Shown: positions 35,390 through 43,888, numbered from the stretch's first letter. The stretch is 64,000 nucleotides of DNA from Companilactobacillus heilongjiangensis (GCF_000831645.3 NZ_CP012559.1:2666001-2730000); one strand, 5' to 3'. The notes: a model not told the origin generated them from the letters alone. Made by a program: numbers and translations.

Positions 35390-36097
35390 TTAAAGATAGT
35401 CAGCGTTTTTTTCAACTAAATCACGATAAAAGTTCACCATAGTCAGCTTATAGTATGGAAAAATCCAGATAAATCCGATTCCTAAAGTGATGAATCCGAG
35501 AATCCACCAACCGATGAAACTCAATTGTAATATGAAATAGCGCCATTTATTGCCCATCATCAATTGCTGACTTTTTGTAATATAAGTCGTCAATGAAAAT
35601 CCATCGGTCAAACCACGGTCGTTGAGATCTTTGTAAATCAGGTAAGTCTGTGAATAGCCGATAGCCTTGACGATTCCAGGGATAATTAACAACAGTGACC
35701 AAAGTAAGGTGAAGAGACTAGTAATGACATAAATGAAAATCAATTGCCACCAGTCAGGACTTCTAAAGTAAGTGAAATTGCTTTTAATTGGGTCGAACTC
35801 AAGCGATTTGTCGTCCATCCAGTCTAAAGCTCTAAAATTAGCTGATTGATTAATTAGTAAGAAAACCAAACTAATGAGAAAACTGATGATTCCAAATGAA
35901 GAACTAAATCTCGCAAAAGATGCAAAACTGTTAATGTCGTATTGAGCGCTGACATGCATTCGCCCGTCGTTATACGCAGCAGTTGTAGCAAAGATAATTA
36001 AGGGAATCAGATAAAGCAAAATTGCCTTTTTCCAATTACTCCGAAGTAAATTTTTAACCTCGGTTTTAAGTTGAGCTCTCGTACGGTGTGCAATCAT
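35390..36097 (-). CDS. DUF975 family integral membrane protein
   Basis: 235 residues with about five transmembrane helices. N-terminal RTRAQLKTEVKNLLRSNWKKAILLYLIP is typical of DUF975. Later landmarks are FRALDWMDDKS, LLLIIPGIVKAIGYSQTYLIYKDL and a C-terminal IGWWILGFITLGIGFIWIFPYYKLTMVNFYRDL. Related to the YciC/UPF0259 group; function unknown. ATG behind GGGGGAGAA. Monocistronic. Confidence 0.82.
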   Translation of the reverse strand: MIAHRTRAQLKTEVKNLLRSNWKKAILLYLIPLIIFATTAAYNDGRMHVSAQYDINSFASFARFSSSFGIISFLISLVFLLINQSANFRALDWMDDKSLEFDPIKSNFTYFRSPDWWQLIFIYVITSLFTLLWSLLLIIPGIVKAIGYSQTYLIYKDLNDRGLTDGFSLTTYITKSQQLMMGNKWRYFILQLSFIGWWILGFITLGIGFIWIFPYYKLTMVNFYRDLVEKNADYL

Positions 36098-36316
36098 AAT
36101 ATTCTCCCCCTCTAAATTTGAAATTACGAAATTACAATAGTTATTTACTGAAAATTAAACTTATTTATAAATGGTCGCATAAATTATATTTCGTTGTCAA
36201 AAATGGTCTGAATATAAAAATCTTTGAATATTTCCCAATTCTGTAAATGGGAGCACCACAAGCTATACAAAAAGAATACACGAAACTCGTAAGATTAGAT
36301 AATTATTGCATTTGAT

Positions 36317-36344
36317 TTGTCAGGGAATTATCTTTAAATATAAT
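36317..36344 (+). promoter_or_regulatory. Promoter of proC
   Basis: TTGTCA (36317-36322), 16 bp, TATAAT (36339-36344), giving a leader of about 28 nt before the proC start at 36379. Confidence 0.65.
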
Positions 36345-36378
36345 AGAACTATAGAACCTCGATAAAGGAGAAAATCTT

Positions 36379-37146
36379 ATGATTGGATTTATTGGTGCTG
36401 GTAGTATTGGTGGAGCCGTTATAACGGGTCTAGTAAAGAATGGTTTCAATTCTGACGATATCATCGTAAAAGGTGGCCGTTCAAATCGAACTGAAATTTT
36501 GAGTGATCAATTAGGATTTCAAGTAGTCAAAAAAGTTAAGCAATTAGCTGAAACAGATATTATTTTTATTGCTGTTGGAGCTGACGCTTTGAACAGTGTA
36601 TTGAAAGAATTAAAGGAAATTGCTGCAGGAAAGTTGATCGTAGCCTTTACAGGTAGCGCTTCTGTAACGCATCTCAAGCAAGTTTTAGGCGATGTCAAAG
36701 TTGCGCATGCGATTCCTAATACACCTGTCAAAGTTGGTGCCGGATTCACTGGAATTACATATTCAGATGACTTTACAGCTGAAGATAAGAAGAAAATCGG
36801 TTCAGTACTTGGCTATACAGGTCAATTAGTTGAAGTACCCGAAAATGAATTAGGAATTCTAGGAACCGTCGCTGGCTGTTCTCCTGCCTTCTTAGACGTC
36901 TTTATAGAAGCTTTAAGTGACGCCGGGGTAAAACATGGCTTGAGTCGTAAACTCGCTTACGATGCCGCAATTGGAATGGCAATCGGTGCAAGCAAATTAG
37001 CTAAACAATCCGACTTGAACGTTTCAGCATTAAAAGACGAAGTCACTTCCCCAGGTGGTTCAACAATCCGTGGAGTGGCAGCTTTGGAAGAATATGGATT
37101 TAGAAATGCGGTCATCAAAGCAGTTGATGCTGCAGAAAATGAATAA
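36379..37146 (+). CDS. proC: Pyrroline-5-carboxylate reductase
   Basis: 255 residues, near the usual 265-280. NAD(P)H-dependent last step of proline synthesis. The Rossmann motif is IGFIGAGSIGGAVITGL (2-18), and FIAVGADAL and AHAIPNTPVKVGAGFTGI follow. The C-terminal signature is DEVTSPGGSTIRGVAALEEYGFRNAVIKAV (about 218-247). AAAGGAG eight to nine bases upstream. Monocistronic, no proA/proB in the window. Confidence 0.93.
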   Translation: MIGFIGAGSIGGAVITGLVKNGFNSDDIIVKGGRSNRTEILSDQLGFQVVKKVKQLAETDIIFIAVGADALNSVLKELKEIAAGKLIVAFTGSASVTHLKQVLGDVKVAHAIPNTPVKVGAGFTGITYSDDFTAEDKKKIGSVLGYTGQLVEVPENELGILGTVAGCSPAFLDVFIEALSDAGVKHGLSRKLAYDAAIGMAIGASKLAKQSDLNVSALKDEVTSPGGSTIRGVAALEEYGFRNAVIKAVDAAENE

Positions 37147-37164
37147 ATAAAGTTTATCGGAAAA

Positions 37165-37224
37165 ATCGAATAGGGGTTGTATCACGCCTGATTATCTCAA
37201 GTGTGGTGCAGTTCCTATTTTAGT
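37165..37224 (+). terminator. Hairpin after proC with many G.U pairs
   Basis: AATAGGGGTTGTATCAC (37169-37185) pairs along its whole 17 bases with GTGGTGCAGTTCCTATT (37203-37219) if G.U pairs are allowed. Only a short T-tract follows. The wobbles on the plus strand fit an RNA made with proC. Confidence 0.55.
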
Positions 37225-37302
37225 TAAGATAATAAATGAAAAAAAATTAAATACCATCGACCTAGCTATTATCCCCGATTTAAATGAATATTGAGCGTTG
37301 GA

Positions 37303-37494
37303 GTAATTAGTCGGAGGGAATGAGAATATTAAGCCGCTGTGGGTGTGGCGTTATGGCTTTAGCCATTACACCACCGGGCGAGTTTGGAGACTTACCGGGT
37401 TTTGGTAAGGCTTCAAACCGAGGTTCGAGACCGTACTTTGGCTCGGACCGGTCCGCATAGCGGCTTAATATTCTCATTCCCGGAGAAGGCAGAA
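37303..37494 (-). repeat. Family A structured element A9 (type I)
   Basis: Outer inverted repeat of 23 perfect bp: 37316-37338 with 37459-37481 (GGGAATGAGAATATTAAGCCGCT). The core is close to the consensus, including CGGACCGGTCCG. Orientation minus. It lies just upstream of the ECF S-component gene; the rest of the 415-bp gap is the proC hairpin and AT-rich DNA. Confidence 0.9.
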
Positions 37495-37561
37495 GTTTTT
37501 TTGTTCTTTAATCCACAATCGGTTAAAATTAAGAAAAATTGATATTAGGGGGATATTTATT

Positions 37562-38155
37562 TTGCAAAAGCGTAAAGCTTATAGGACAGCGATTTTGGGC
37601 GTTTTGATTGCCATAATCTTTGTTCAGTCGATGGTGCCGTTTTTAGGTTTTATCCCGACTGGATTTATAAATATTACAATTATCCATATAACGGTAATTG
37701 TCGCCGCAATCGTGTTAGGTCCGAAAGATGGGGCTATCGTTGGGTTAGTTTGGGGAATTGGTACGGTTATTCGTGCCTTTACTAGTCCAACTTCAATTAT
37801 TGATACAACAGTTTTCACCAATCCGATTGTTGCCATTTTGCCAAGAATTATTGTTGGGTTAGTAGCCGGTTGGATTTACTTGTGGTTCAAACGCCACACT
37901 AATAAAAAGGTTTTGGGGATGGCAATTGCATCAGCTGCCGGTTCTTTGACTAATACAATCATGGTTCTGGGTTTGATGAGAGTGATGTATGCCAGTGCAA
38001 TGGCACAAGCTTATGCGACTCAGACGGATTTATTGAATAAAATGTTACTAGTAATCGTTGGAACAAATGGGGTTCCAGAGATGATCGTAGCCATTATTAT
38101 TGCACCAGCTATTTCGACAGCAATTTTAAAATCAAATAAATTTTTAGACAAATAG
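37562..38155 (+). CDS. ECF transporter S component (PanT-like)
   Basis: 197 residues, about six transmembrane helices. The substrate-binding subunit of an energy-coupling-factor vitamin importer. The N-terminal part LIAIIFVQSMVPFLGFIPTGFINITIIHITVIVAAIVLGPKDGAIVGLVWGIG corresponds in layout to pantothenate/folate-type S components, with the small-residue AxxxA-like helix that contacts the EcfT subunit. TTG start behind AGGGGG. The energising EcfAAT genes are elsewhere. Pantothenate is the best guess of substrate, low certainty. Confidence 0.75.
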   Translation: MQKRKAYRTAILGVLIAIIFVQSMVPFLGFIPTGFINITIIHITVIVAAIVLGPKDGAIVGLVWGIGTVIRAFTSPTSIIDTTVFTNPIVAILPRIIVGLVAGWIYLWFKRHTNKKVLGMAIASAAGSLTNTIMVLGLMRVMYASAMAQAYATQTDLLNKMLLVIVGTNGVPEMIVAIIIAPAISTAILKSNKFLDK

Positions 38156-38236
38156 TCTAATTCATTGTAATTAAGGTATAAATTTCCACATATTTTCAGA
38201 AAGTCCGGTATTCTATTATTTGGGAGCGTGATTTTG

Positions 38237-39421
38237 ATGCAAAAAACATTAGTTATTAATGCTGGTAGTTCATCCTTGAAGTGGCAATTATTTGAAATGC
38301 CCGCTGAATCTGTTTTAGCCAATGGATTAGTAGAACGAATCAGTATGCCAGGATCAATTTTTACAATTAAATATGGTGATCATCAAAAATTTGAGACAAC
38401 TGTCGACAATTTGGATCAAGCACATGCAGCACAAATGGTCTTTGATGAATTACAACGTTTGGAAATAATCAAAGATTTGAATGAAATCACAGCTGTGGCT
38501 CATCGAGTTGTTGCTGGTGGTCAAGTTTTCAAATCAGCAGTTGAAGTAACACCTGAAGTTTTGAAAAAGATTAAAGCACTCAGTAACTTTGCCCCATTGC
38601 ACAATCCGATGGAAGCACAAGGAATTGAAACAATGGCTAAGACTTTGCCTGATGTAAAGCAATACGCCGTCTTCGATAGCCAATTCTTTACTGACTTGCC
38701 AGAAATGAATGCAATTTACAGTTTGCCTTACGAATTGACTCAAAAATACCAAATTCGCCGTTATGGTGAACATGGAATTTCTCACGGTTATTTGACAGGA
38801 AGAGCTGCCGAATTGTTGAATAAACCAAAAGATGATATCGACCTTGTAACGATGCATCTTGGTAGTGGAGCTTCATTAGCCGCAGTGAAAAATGGCAAAG
38901 CATTTGATACATCAATGGGATTCACACCATTAACTGGTGTAACGATGGGAACTCGAGCAGGGGACCTCGATCCAGCATTGGTACCATACTTGATGCAAGA
39001 GTTGAATGTGAAAGATCCTAACGAAATTATGATGATGTTGAATCAAAAGGCCGGACTACTCGGAGTGTCAGGGATTTCACCTGATATGCGTGAGATCAAG
39101 GCTCAAGAAGAAACCAATCCACGTGCTAAATTGGCCGTTGATATTTTCGTTAACCGAATCGTTAAGTATGCTGGTAGCTATTTAACAGAACTACACGGAG
39201 CTGACGCTTTGGTATTTGCCGGTGGTATCGGTGAACATAACGTTCAATTACGTCAACAAATCATTGATGAATTAGCAATTTTCAACGTGAAGTTGGATGC
39301 CAAATTGAATGAAGCTGGAAAAGAAGGCTTGATCAGCAGTCCTGATTCAGCAATCAAGATATTGTTGATTCCAACAGATGAAGAACTAGCAATGGTTCGT
39401 CAGGTTGCGGCGTTACAATAA
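38237..39421 (+). CDS. ackA: Acetate kinase (second of two)
   Basis: 394 residues from ATG 38237 (a GTG nine bases earlier is in frame and closer to GGGAG). Same reaction as the enzyme at 21180. Motifs: VINAGSSSLKWQLFEMP, AHRVVAGGQVF, YAVFDSQFF, RRYGEHGISHGYL, MHLGSGASLAAVKNGKAFDTSMGFTPLTGVTMGTRAGDLDP and VFAGGIGEHNVQLR. It carries GTRAGDLDP, standard in acetate kinases, while the first copy has SSRSGDIDF there. This suggests that this copy is the more conventional enzyme. Followed closely by a 39-residue ORF. Confidence 0.93.
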   Translation: MQKTLVINAGSSSLKWQLFEMPAESVLANGLVERISMPGSIFTIKYGDHQKFETTVDNLDQAHAAQMVFDELQRLEIIKDLNEITAVAHRVVAGGQVFKSAVEVTPEVLKKIKALSNFAPLHNPMEAQGIETMAKTLPDVKQYAVFDSQFFTDLPEMNAIYSLPYELTQKYQIRRYGEHGISHGYLTGRAAELLNKPKDDIDLVTMHLGSGASLAAVKNGKAFDTSMGFTPLTGVTMGTRAGDLDPALVPYLMQELNVKDPNEIMMMLNQKAGLLGVSGISPDMREIKAQEETNPRAKLAVDIFVNRIVKYAGSYLTELHGADALVFAGGIGEHNVQLRQQIIDELAIFNVKLDAKLNEAGKEGLISSPDSAIKILLIPTDEELAMVRQVAALQ

Positions 39422-39445
39422 AATTGTATTAGTAGGGTGAATATT

Positions 39446-39565
39446 ATGAAAAGTGAATTAATCCTTAAAAACACAAAAAATGAAAATCCATGGGAAAATG
39501 GTGAATATGATAATTACGATTTCAAGGCATTTATGGATTCTCTAGATTTTAAGATTACAAATTAA
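39446..39565 (+). CDS. Small protein of 39 residues, unknown function
   Basis: ATG with a GGGTGA ribosome binding site nine bases upstream, 39 codons and TAA, then a strong terminator two bases later. It starts 24 bp after the ackA stop, so it is likely co-transcribed. The product is hydrophilic and acidic in its second half (ENPWENGEYDNYDFKAFMDS) with a basic start (MKSELILKNTKN). No membrane segment or Cys. The start signal and tight packing between ackA and the terminator argue for a real gene; no family recognised. Confidence 0.55.
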   Translation: MKSELILKNTKNENPWENGEYDNYDFKAFMDSLDFKITN

Positions 39566-39566
39566 A

Positions 39567-39618
39567 TAAAAAAAGACGACCAACTAAATTCGATAATTTG
39601 TTGGTCGTCTTTTTTATA
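39567..39618. terminator. Bidirectional terminator after the small ORF
   Basis: AAAAGACGACCAAC / GTTGGTCGTCTTTT, a 14-bp perfect stem with a 15-base loop and T-run. Confidence 0.9.
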
Positions 39619-39674
39619 TGTTTATCTAAAATTATTAATTGTCAAAATATATCGTAGTTAGTCAATCGGCATAT

Positions 39675-40349
39675 TTATTTAACAGTAGCAGTCATACGTA
39701 ATTTATGTGCGGCAACAATTCTGTCTGCGATTGCACGGGCAACATTTTCATTTTTCAAGATAGGACCATGAGAATAGCTACCTATAACGTTCTTATAACG
39801 CATACCTTCTTGCTTATCGTCAGGATTATTTCCATAACCCTCAATCATTTCACCGAATGGCTTTAATACACTCTTATCATCAAAGTATGTACGGCCACTG
39901 TGGTTTTCAAAGGCACGAACGGTACCCCATTCAGTCTTGTATTCAGTATCGCCAATCATACGGCTGTCAGCTTTGTAGACAGTATGGAAAGGCAAGATAT
40001 CGAGACCTTGAATAGTTTGACCGCCACTTGTTTCGTAGTATTTACCAAGGAATTGATAGCCACCACAGATGCAGAGCATTGGTTTGTCAGCTTCAATATA
40101 GTTTTGGATAGTTTGGCGATGTCTTTGAAGATCAGTTGCGACAACAGATTGTTCAAAATCTTGACCACCACCCCAGAATAGGAAGTCATAATCAAAGGCG
40201 TTGAACTCCATACCCAAGCTGATATTGTCGACTTGAGTATCGTAACCTTGTTCTTTTAGAAGAAAGCTGAGGATTTTAACATCGCCGCTATCTCCGTATG
40301 TGTTCATTAAATCTTCGTACAAATAAGCAATTTTTATAACTTCGGTCAT
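39675..40349 (-). CDS. gatD: GatD-type glutamine amidotransferase (lipid II amidation)
   Basis: 224 residues of the CobB/CobQ-type class I amidotransferase fold. GatD supplies ammonia to MurT, which amidates D-Glu of lipid II to D-isoglutamine. Landmarks: IAYLYEDLMNTYGDSGDVKIL at the N-terminus, DFLFWGGGQDFEQ, the nucleophile elbow LCICGGYQFLG (Cys95) and GSYSHGPILKNENVA with the catalytic His. ATG with GGAGAAAA upstream. The partner murT is normally adjacent, but here gatD stands alone between ackA and pepC. Confidence 0.88.
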   Translation of the reverse strand: MTEVIKIAYLYEDLMNTYGDSGDVKILSFLLKEQGYDTQVDNISLGMEFNAFDYDFLFWGGGQDFEQSVVATDLQRHRQTIQNYIEADKPMLCICGGYQFLGKYYETSGGQTIQGLDILPFHTVYKADSRMIGDTEYKTEWGTVRAFENHSGRTYFDDKSVLKPFGEMIEGYGNNPDDKQEGMRYKNVIGSYSHGPILKNENVARAIADRIVAAHKLRMTATVK

Positions 40350-40408
40350 AATTTTTCTCCAATATAATTAGAAATGTTGTAATATAGTTTAACAACGAGG
40401 TGATTGAA

Positions 40409-41731
40409 TTGACAAAAGAAATCAATAAAGAGATTTTAGCAGATTTTCAAGAGAACTTAAATCAAGATGCAACTAATAATGTTCTTAAAAATACTGTAGC
40501 ACAAGTCGGAATTTTTAAAGCAAGTGAAAATCCCGAGGTAAAAACGATTCTTAACCCATCATTCAACGTAACTGTTGATACGGGTAAAGTATCTGACCAA
40601 AAGCATTCTGGTCGCTGCTGGTTGTTCTCAGCATTGAATACTTTGAGAACTGAATTCGCCAACAAAAATAATATTAAGGATTTTGAATTGTCACAAAATT
40701 ATCTTTCATTTTATGACCGTTTGGAAAAATCCAACTATTTTTATCAAGAAATTTTAGAGACTGCGACTTTGCCAGTAGATGATCGTAAGGTTAATTCCTT
40801 ATTCTCATCTCCAAATGGTGACGGTGGTCTTTGGCAAAACGCTGCCAACTTGATTAAAAAATATGGTGTCGTTCCTAATTACGTGATGCCAGAAACAGTC
40901 GTTTCCGATAGTACAACTGAATTCGATGCTATTTTAAGTAAAATGTTGCGTAAAAATGGTATCGAGTTGCGTAAGATGGTTCAAGATAAAGCTTCACAGA
41001 CAGAACTTGATCAACGCGTTTCAGAAATGGATGCCGAAGTTTATAAACTTTGTGTTTATTCATTCGGAGTTCCACCAACAGACTTTGAATTATCGTTACA
41101 AACTGATAATGGTAAAGTGATTGAAGAAGCAAAGATTACACCTAAAGAATTTCTACACCGTTATTTCACGATGAACGTTGACGATTATGTTGACCTTGTA
41201 AATGCACCACAGCCAGGCAAGAAATACCATCAAGTATATTCAATCGATACTGAAAACAATATGGTGGGTGGCGATATTCAAAAGTTCCTCAATCTACCTA
41301 TGGAACGCCTCCAAGATTTGGCTATCAAGCAATTGAAGAGCAATGCACCTATCTGGTTTGGTAATGATGTTACCGAAGATTCCGACCGACCAAAAGGTTA
41401 TTTGATGGGTAATATTTATGATTATGACAAACTCTTTGGAATCGATTCACAAATGAGTAAGGGTGAAAGACTAGATTATTGGCAAGGCCAAGTCTCACAT
41501 GCCATGACTTTAACCGGCGTAAACCTAGTCAACGGACAACCAAATCGTTGGAAAGTTGAAAACTCATGGGGTGAAAAGTACGGTGAAAAAGGTTACTACA
41601 CCATGGATCAAAAGTGGTTTGAAGACTACGTTTATGACGTTGTAATCAACAAGAAGTTCTTAACTAAAGAAGAAATTGCAGAATACGAACAAACTCCAGA
41701 AGTATTACCAGCATGGGACGCTTTAGCGTAA
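40409..41731 (+). CDS. pepC: Cysteine aminopeptidase C (bleomycin hydrolase family)
   Basis: 440 residues from TTG 40409, preferred because CGAGGTGA is placed correctly; a GTG nine bases earlier overlaps that site. A cytoplasmic papain-fold (C1B) hexameric aminopeptidase of the lactic acid bacterial peptidolytic system. The catalytic Cys is in DQKHSGRCWLFSALNTLR (about residue 70), His in GQVSHAMTLTGVN (about 360), and Asn in WKVENSWGEKYGEKGYY (about 380). The C-terminus extends into the active-site cleft, as in the family. Monocistronic. Confidence 0.93.
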   Translation: MTKEINKEILADFQENLNQDATNNVLKNTVAQVGIFKASENPEVKTILNPSFNVTVDTGKVSDQKHSGRCWLFSALNTLRTEFANKNNIKDFELSQNYLSFYDRLEKSNYFYQEILETATLPVDDRKVNSLFSSPNGDGGLWQNAANLIKKYGVVPNYVMPETVVSDSTTEFDAILSKMLRKNGIELRKMVQDKASQTELDQRVSEMDAEVYKLCVYSFGVPPTDFELSLQTDNGKVIEEAKITPKEFLHRYFTMNVDDYVDLVNAPQPGKKYHQVYSIDTENNMVGGDIQKFLNLPMERLQDLAIKQLKSNAPIWFGNDVTEDSDRPKGYLMGNIYDYDKLFGIDSQMSKGERLDYWQGQVSHAMTLTGVNLVNGQPNRWKVENSWGEKYGEKGYYTMDQKWFEDYVYDVVINKKFLTKEEIAEYEQTPEVLPAWDALA

Positions 41732-41737
41732 TATAAT

Positions 41738-41925
41738 TTTCCGTCAGAGGACGAGAGGAATTGAGTCTGCTGTGGGACCGGCTCGAGCCAAAGTGCGGTC
41801 TCGACCCTCGCTTTTGAGCCGAAAGGCACGTCTCCAAAGACGTCCTGTGCTGTAAGGACGAAACGCCCTAACAGCACTACCACTGCGGATCAATTTCTCT
41901 CGTCCTCTGACTAATGTATTTAGAC
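41738..41925 (+). repeat. Family A structured element A10 (type II core)
   Basis: Arms of 22 bp: 41743-41764 (GTCAGAGGACGAGAGGAATTGA) with 41890-41911, paired throughout with one G.T that is a G.U on the plus strand. The central hairpin is GTGCTGTAAGG/CCCTAACAGCAC, different from consensus but with the same A.A mismatch. It begins just after the pepC stop. Confidence 0.9.
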
Positions 41926-42017
41926 GACACTAATTATTAGTATTTAATTTGTTCAGTTATTTGATTTGTAATATCTATACATAATAGCTACAAGCAATAA
42001 TCCGAATCCAAGCCATA

Positions 42018-42214
42018 AACTAGCCGAAGGTTGGGAGTGATTTTTGCCAGCAATGGAGGTGGCGTTAGTGCTTTAGCACTTACGCCACGGGACGAGCTTG
42101 GAGACTTGCCGGTTTTGCAAGGCTTCAAGTCGAGGTTCGAGACCGAACTTTGGCTCGGACCGGTCCCCATAGCGGCAAAAAATCACTCCCAACCGTAGGC
42201 GGCATATTTCAATA
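42018..42214 (-). repeat. Family A structured element A11 (type II)
   Basis: Arms 42029-42048 (GGTTGGGAGTGATTTTTGCC) and 42174-42194, with one extra A. Central hairpin in the sense strand GTGGCGTAAGTGCT/AGCACTAACGCCAC, inner stem CTTGC/GCAAG. Orientation minus, converging on A10. Together they fill the 41732-42281 gap with the terminator below. Confidence 0.9.
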
Positions 42215-42259
42215 CAAAAAAAGTTAGAAATCAATAAAATGATTTCTAACTTTTTTATT
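42215..42259 (-). terminator. Terminator of the EAL gene
   Basis: AAAAAGTTAGAAATCA / TGATTTCTAACTTTTT, a 16-bp perfect stem with loop ATAAAA. Confidence 0.88.
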
Positions 42260-42281
42260 TATCTTCGTAAAGAAAGTGACT

Positions 42282-42938
42282 TTAGATTTTTGCAGGTTTT
42301 CCGTAAAGATAACCTTGTTGAATGTTGATTCCATATTTTTTGGCCAAAATTTGGTCTTTACAATCTTCGACACCTTCCAATACCATATCAAGGCAATAGT
42401 CCTCGGCTTGGTGAACCCAGAAGGAAATGTACTCGGGAATTTTGTCGGCTTTTCCAGCCATACGAAGGTTTTGCATAGCTAATTTGATTTTATCAACGTA
42501 TGGTAATAAGTGTTGGATGTTGTCAAAGGTATTTGAGCCAGTACCGACATCATCAATAACTAATGGAATATCATATTGGTGAAGCAGTAAGCTAAATTCT
42601 TTGATTTTATCTAGGGACATAGCTTCAGTCAATTCAATGGTTAATTTTATCGGATTGATCCGTTTTTTGAGGGCAATAATTTCACCCAAAGTGTATGGAT
42701 CATCAGCTTGTTGACTATTAAGGTTAAAGGAAATAACTTTATCAGTTGTTCCTAAACTATCCTTAATGTTGTTGGCTGTGCGTTCCACCAATCTAACCTG
42801 TTCAGGGATAGATAATTCGGTGAAATCTTGAGGTAAGTGCCATGAGCCATTATCCTCTTTACGTAAAAGAACCTCATAACCAAAAATTGAATTGTCACTT
42901 TTATTTACTTGCGATTGAACAAAAAAACTATACTTCGT
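42282..42938 (-). CDS. EAL-domain c-di-GMP phosphodiesterase-like protein, non-canonical start
   Basis: 218 residues if initiated at ACG (42936-42938). The homologous sequence clearly begins there: KYSFFVQSQVN, then IFGYEVLLRK (the EAL motif as EVL). The first ATG/GTG/TTG in frame is about 49 codons later (TTG at 42791) and would remove this motif. A GGGGGG tract lies nine bases upstream of the ACG. The rest is intact: FNLN, LTIELTEA, VIDDVGTG, DKIKLAM, LEGVED and QGYLYGKP, i.e. nearly all metal and substrate residues of active EAL enzymes. Either a rare start codon is used, or the start was lost by mutation. Single EAL domain, no sensor or membrane part. Confidence 0.75.
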   Translation of the reverse strand, partial: TKYSFFVQSQVNKSDNSIFGYEVLLRKEDNGSWHLPQDFTELSIPEQVRLVERTANNIKDSLGTTDKVISFNLNSQQADDPYTLGEIIALKKRINPIKLTIELTEAMSLDKIKEFSLLLHQYDIPLVIDDVGTGSNTFDNIQHLLPYVDKIKLAMQNLRMAGKADKIPEYISFWVHQAEDYCLDMVLEGVEDCKDQILAKKYGINIQQGYLYGKPAKI

Positions 42939-43097
42939 TTTAAATTCCCCCCGTCCTATACTTATATAGATAATAGAATATTTTAAGGCATTTCATTTTT
43001 TATATCAATGGTATATACATTTTTTTATATATAATATCGATATAACTTTATATGCTATATTATATAACGCCGTTACACAATTTGTCATAGAAAAAGC

Positions 43098-43128
43098 TTG
43101 CAAATTACCCAACGTAATAAACTATAAA
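43098..43128 (+). promoter_or_regulatory. MerR-type promoter of the MerR/zinc-ribbon gene
   Basis: TTGCAA (43098-43103), 19 bp, TATAAA (43123-43128), with the dyad ATTAC-CCAAC-GTAAT inside the spacer, 22 bp before the start codon. The 19-bp spacer is diagnostic for MerR control. Confidence 0.72.
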
Positions 43129-43150
43129 TATAGTCAAGGAGGTGACATCT

Positions 43151-43885
43151 ATGTCCGAATATACGACCGGCGAGTTGGCAAAGTTAACCCGGGTTTCTGT
43201 CAGAACAATTCAGTATTATGATAAGAAAAATCTTTTGAAACCTAGTCATTTATATGAGAATGGCAAGCGAATTTATACTGAAGCTGATTTGAATAAATTG
43301 AAACTAATTTTAATGTTGAAAAACTTGGGATTATCGCTCAAATCAATCGATGAGATTTTAGATAGCCAGAATTCAACTAAAGTGATGAATCTTTTGTTGG
43401 AACAGCAGTTGCGATATTTGCATGACCAATTGAAGACCTCGAAAAGTCAAATCAAAATGATTGAAGAGATCCGTCGTGATTTACCTGAGATTGACCAAAT
43501 AAAAATAAAAGATATCAGGGACATAGAGAGTGCTATGAATAATAAAAAATCCTTGAGAAAAGTTCATATGACAATGGTGATCATTGGCTTTCCATTAGAC
43601 TTTATTGAAATTGGAACCTTAGTTTGGGGAATTATGAAAGGTGATTGGATTCCATTTATTGTTGGGATGATAGTCGTTTTGTTGGGGGCCGCATGGTTGT
43701 CGAGATTTTACTTCAACAATACCAACTATATTTGTCCTAACTGCAACACGGAGTTTAAACCCAAGTTTTGGGCAGCTTTTTGGGGCAAACATACACCACG
43801 GACTAGAAAGTTAGTTTGCCCAGCTTGCGGCGAAAAGAATTATTGTGTTGAAGTTTATGACGAAAAGAAAGAATTAGCCGGATAA
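43151..43885 (+). CDS. MerR-family regulator fused to two membrane helices and a zinc ribbon
   Basis: 244 residues from the ATG at 43151, after AAGGAGGTGACATCT. Residues 1-70 are a MerR DNA-binding domain (YTTGELAKLTRVSVRTIQYYDKKNLLKP). A dimerisation coiled coil follows to about 125. Then come two transmembrane helices (about 142-162 and 168-187: MTMVIIGFPLDFIEIGTLVW, WIPFIVGMIVVLLGAAWL). The C-terminal 50 residues have two CxxC pairs (ICPNCNTEF and VCPACGEKNYC), i.e. a zinc ribbon. This makes a membrane-bound transcription factor. Autoregulation is suggested by the upstream promoter. Signal sensed unknown. Confidence 0.8.
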   Translation: MSEYTTGELAKLTRVSVRTIQYYDKKNLLKPSHLYENGKRIYTEADLNKLKLILMLKNLGLSLKSIDEILDSQNSTKVMNLLLEQQLRYLHDQLKTSKSQIKMIEEIRRDLPEIDQIKIKDIRDIESAMNNKKSLRKVHMTMVIIGFPLDFIEIGTLVWGIMKGDWIPFIVGMIVVLLGAAWLSRFYFNNTNYICPNCNTEFKPKFWAAFWGKHTPRTRKLVCPACGEKNYCVEVYDEKKELAG

Positions 43886-43888
43886 TGT

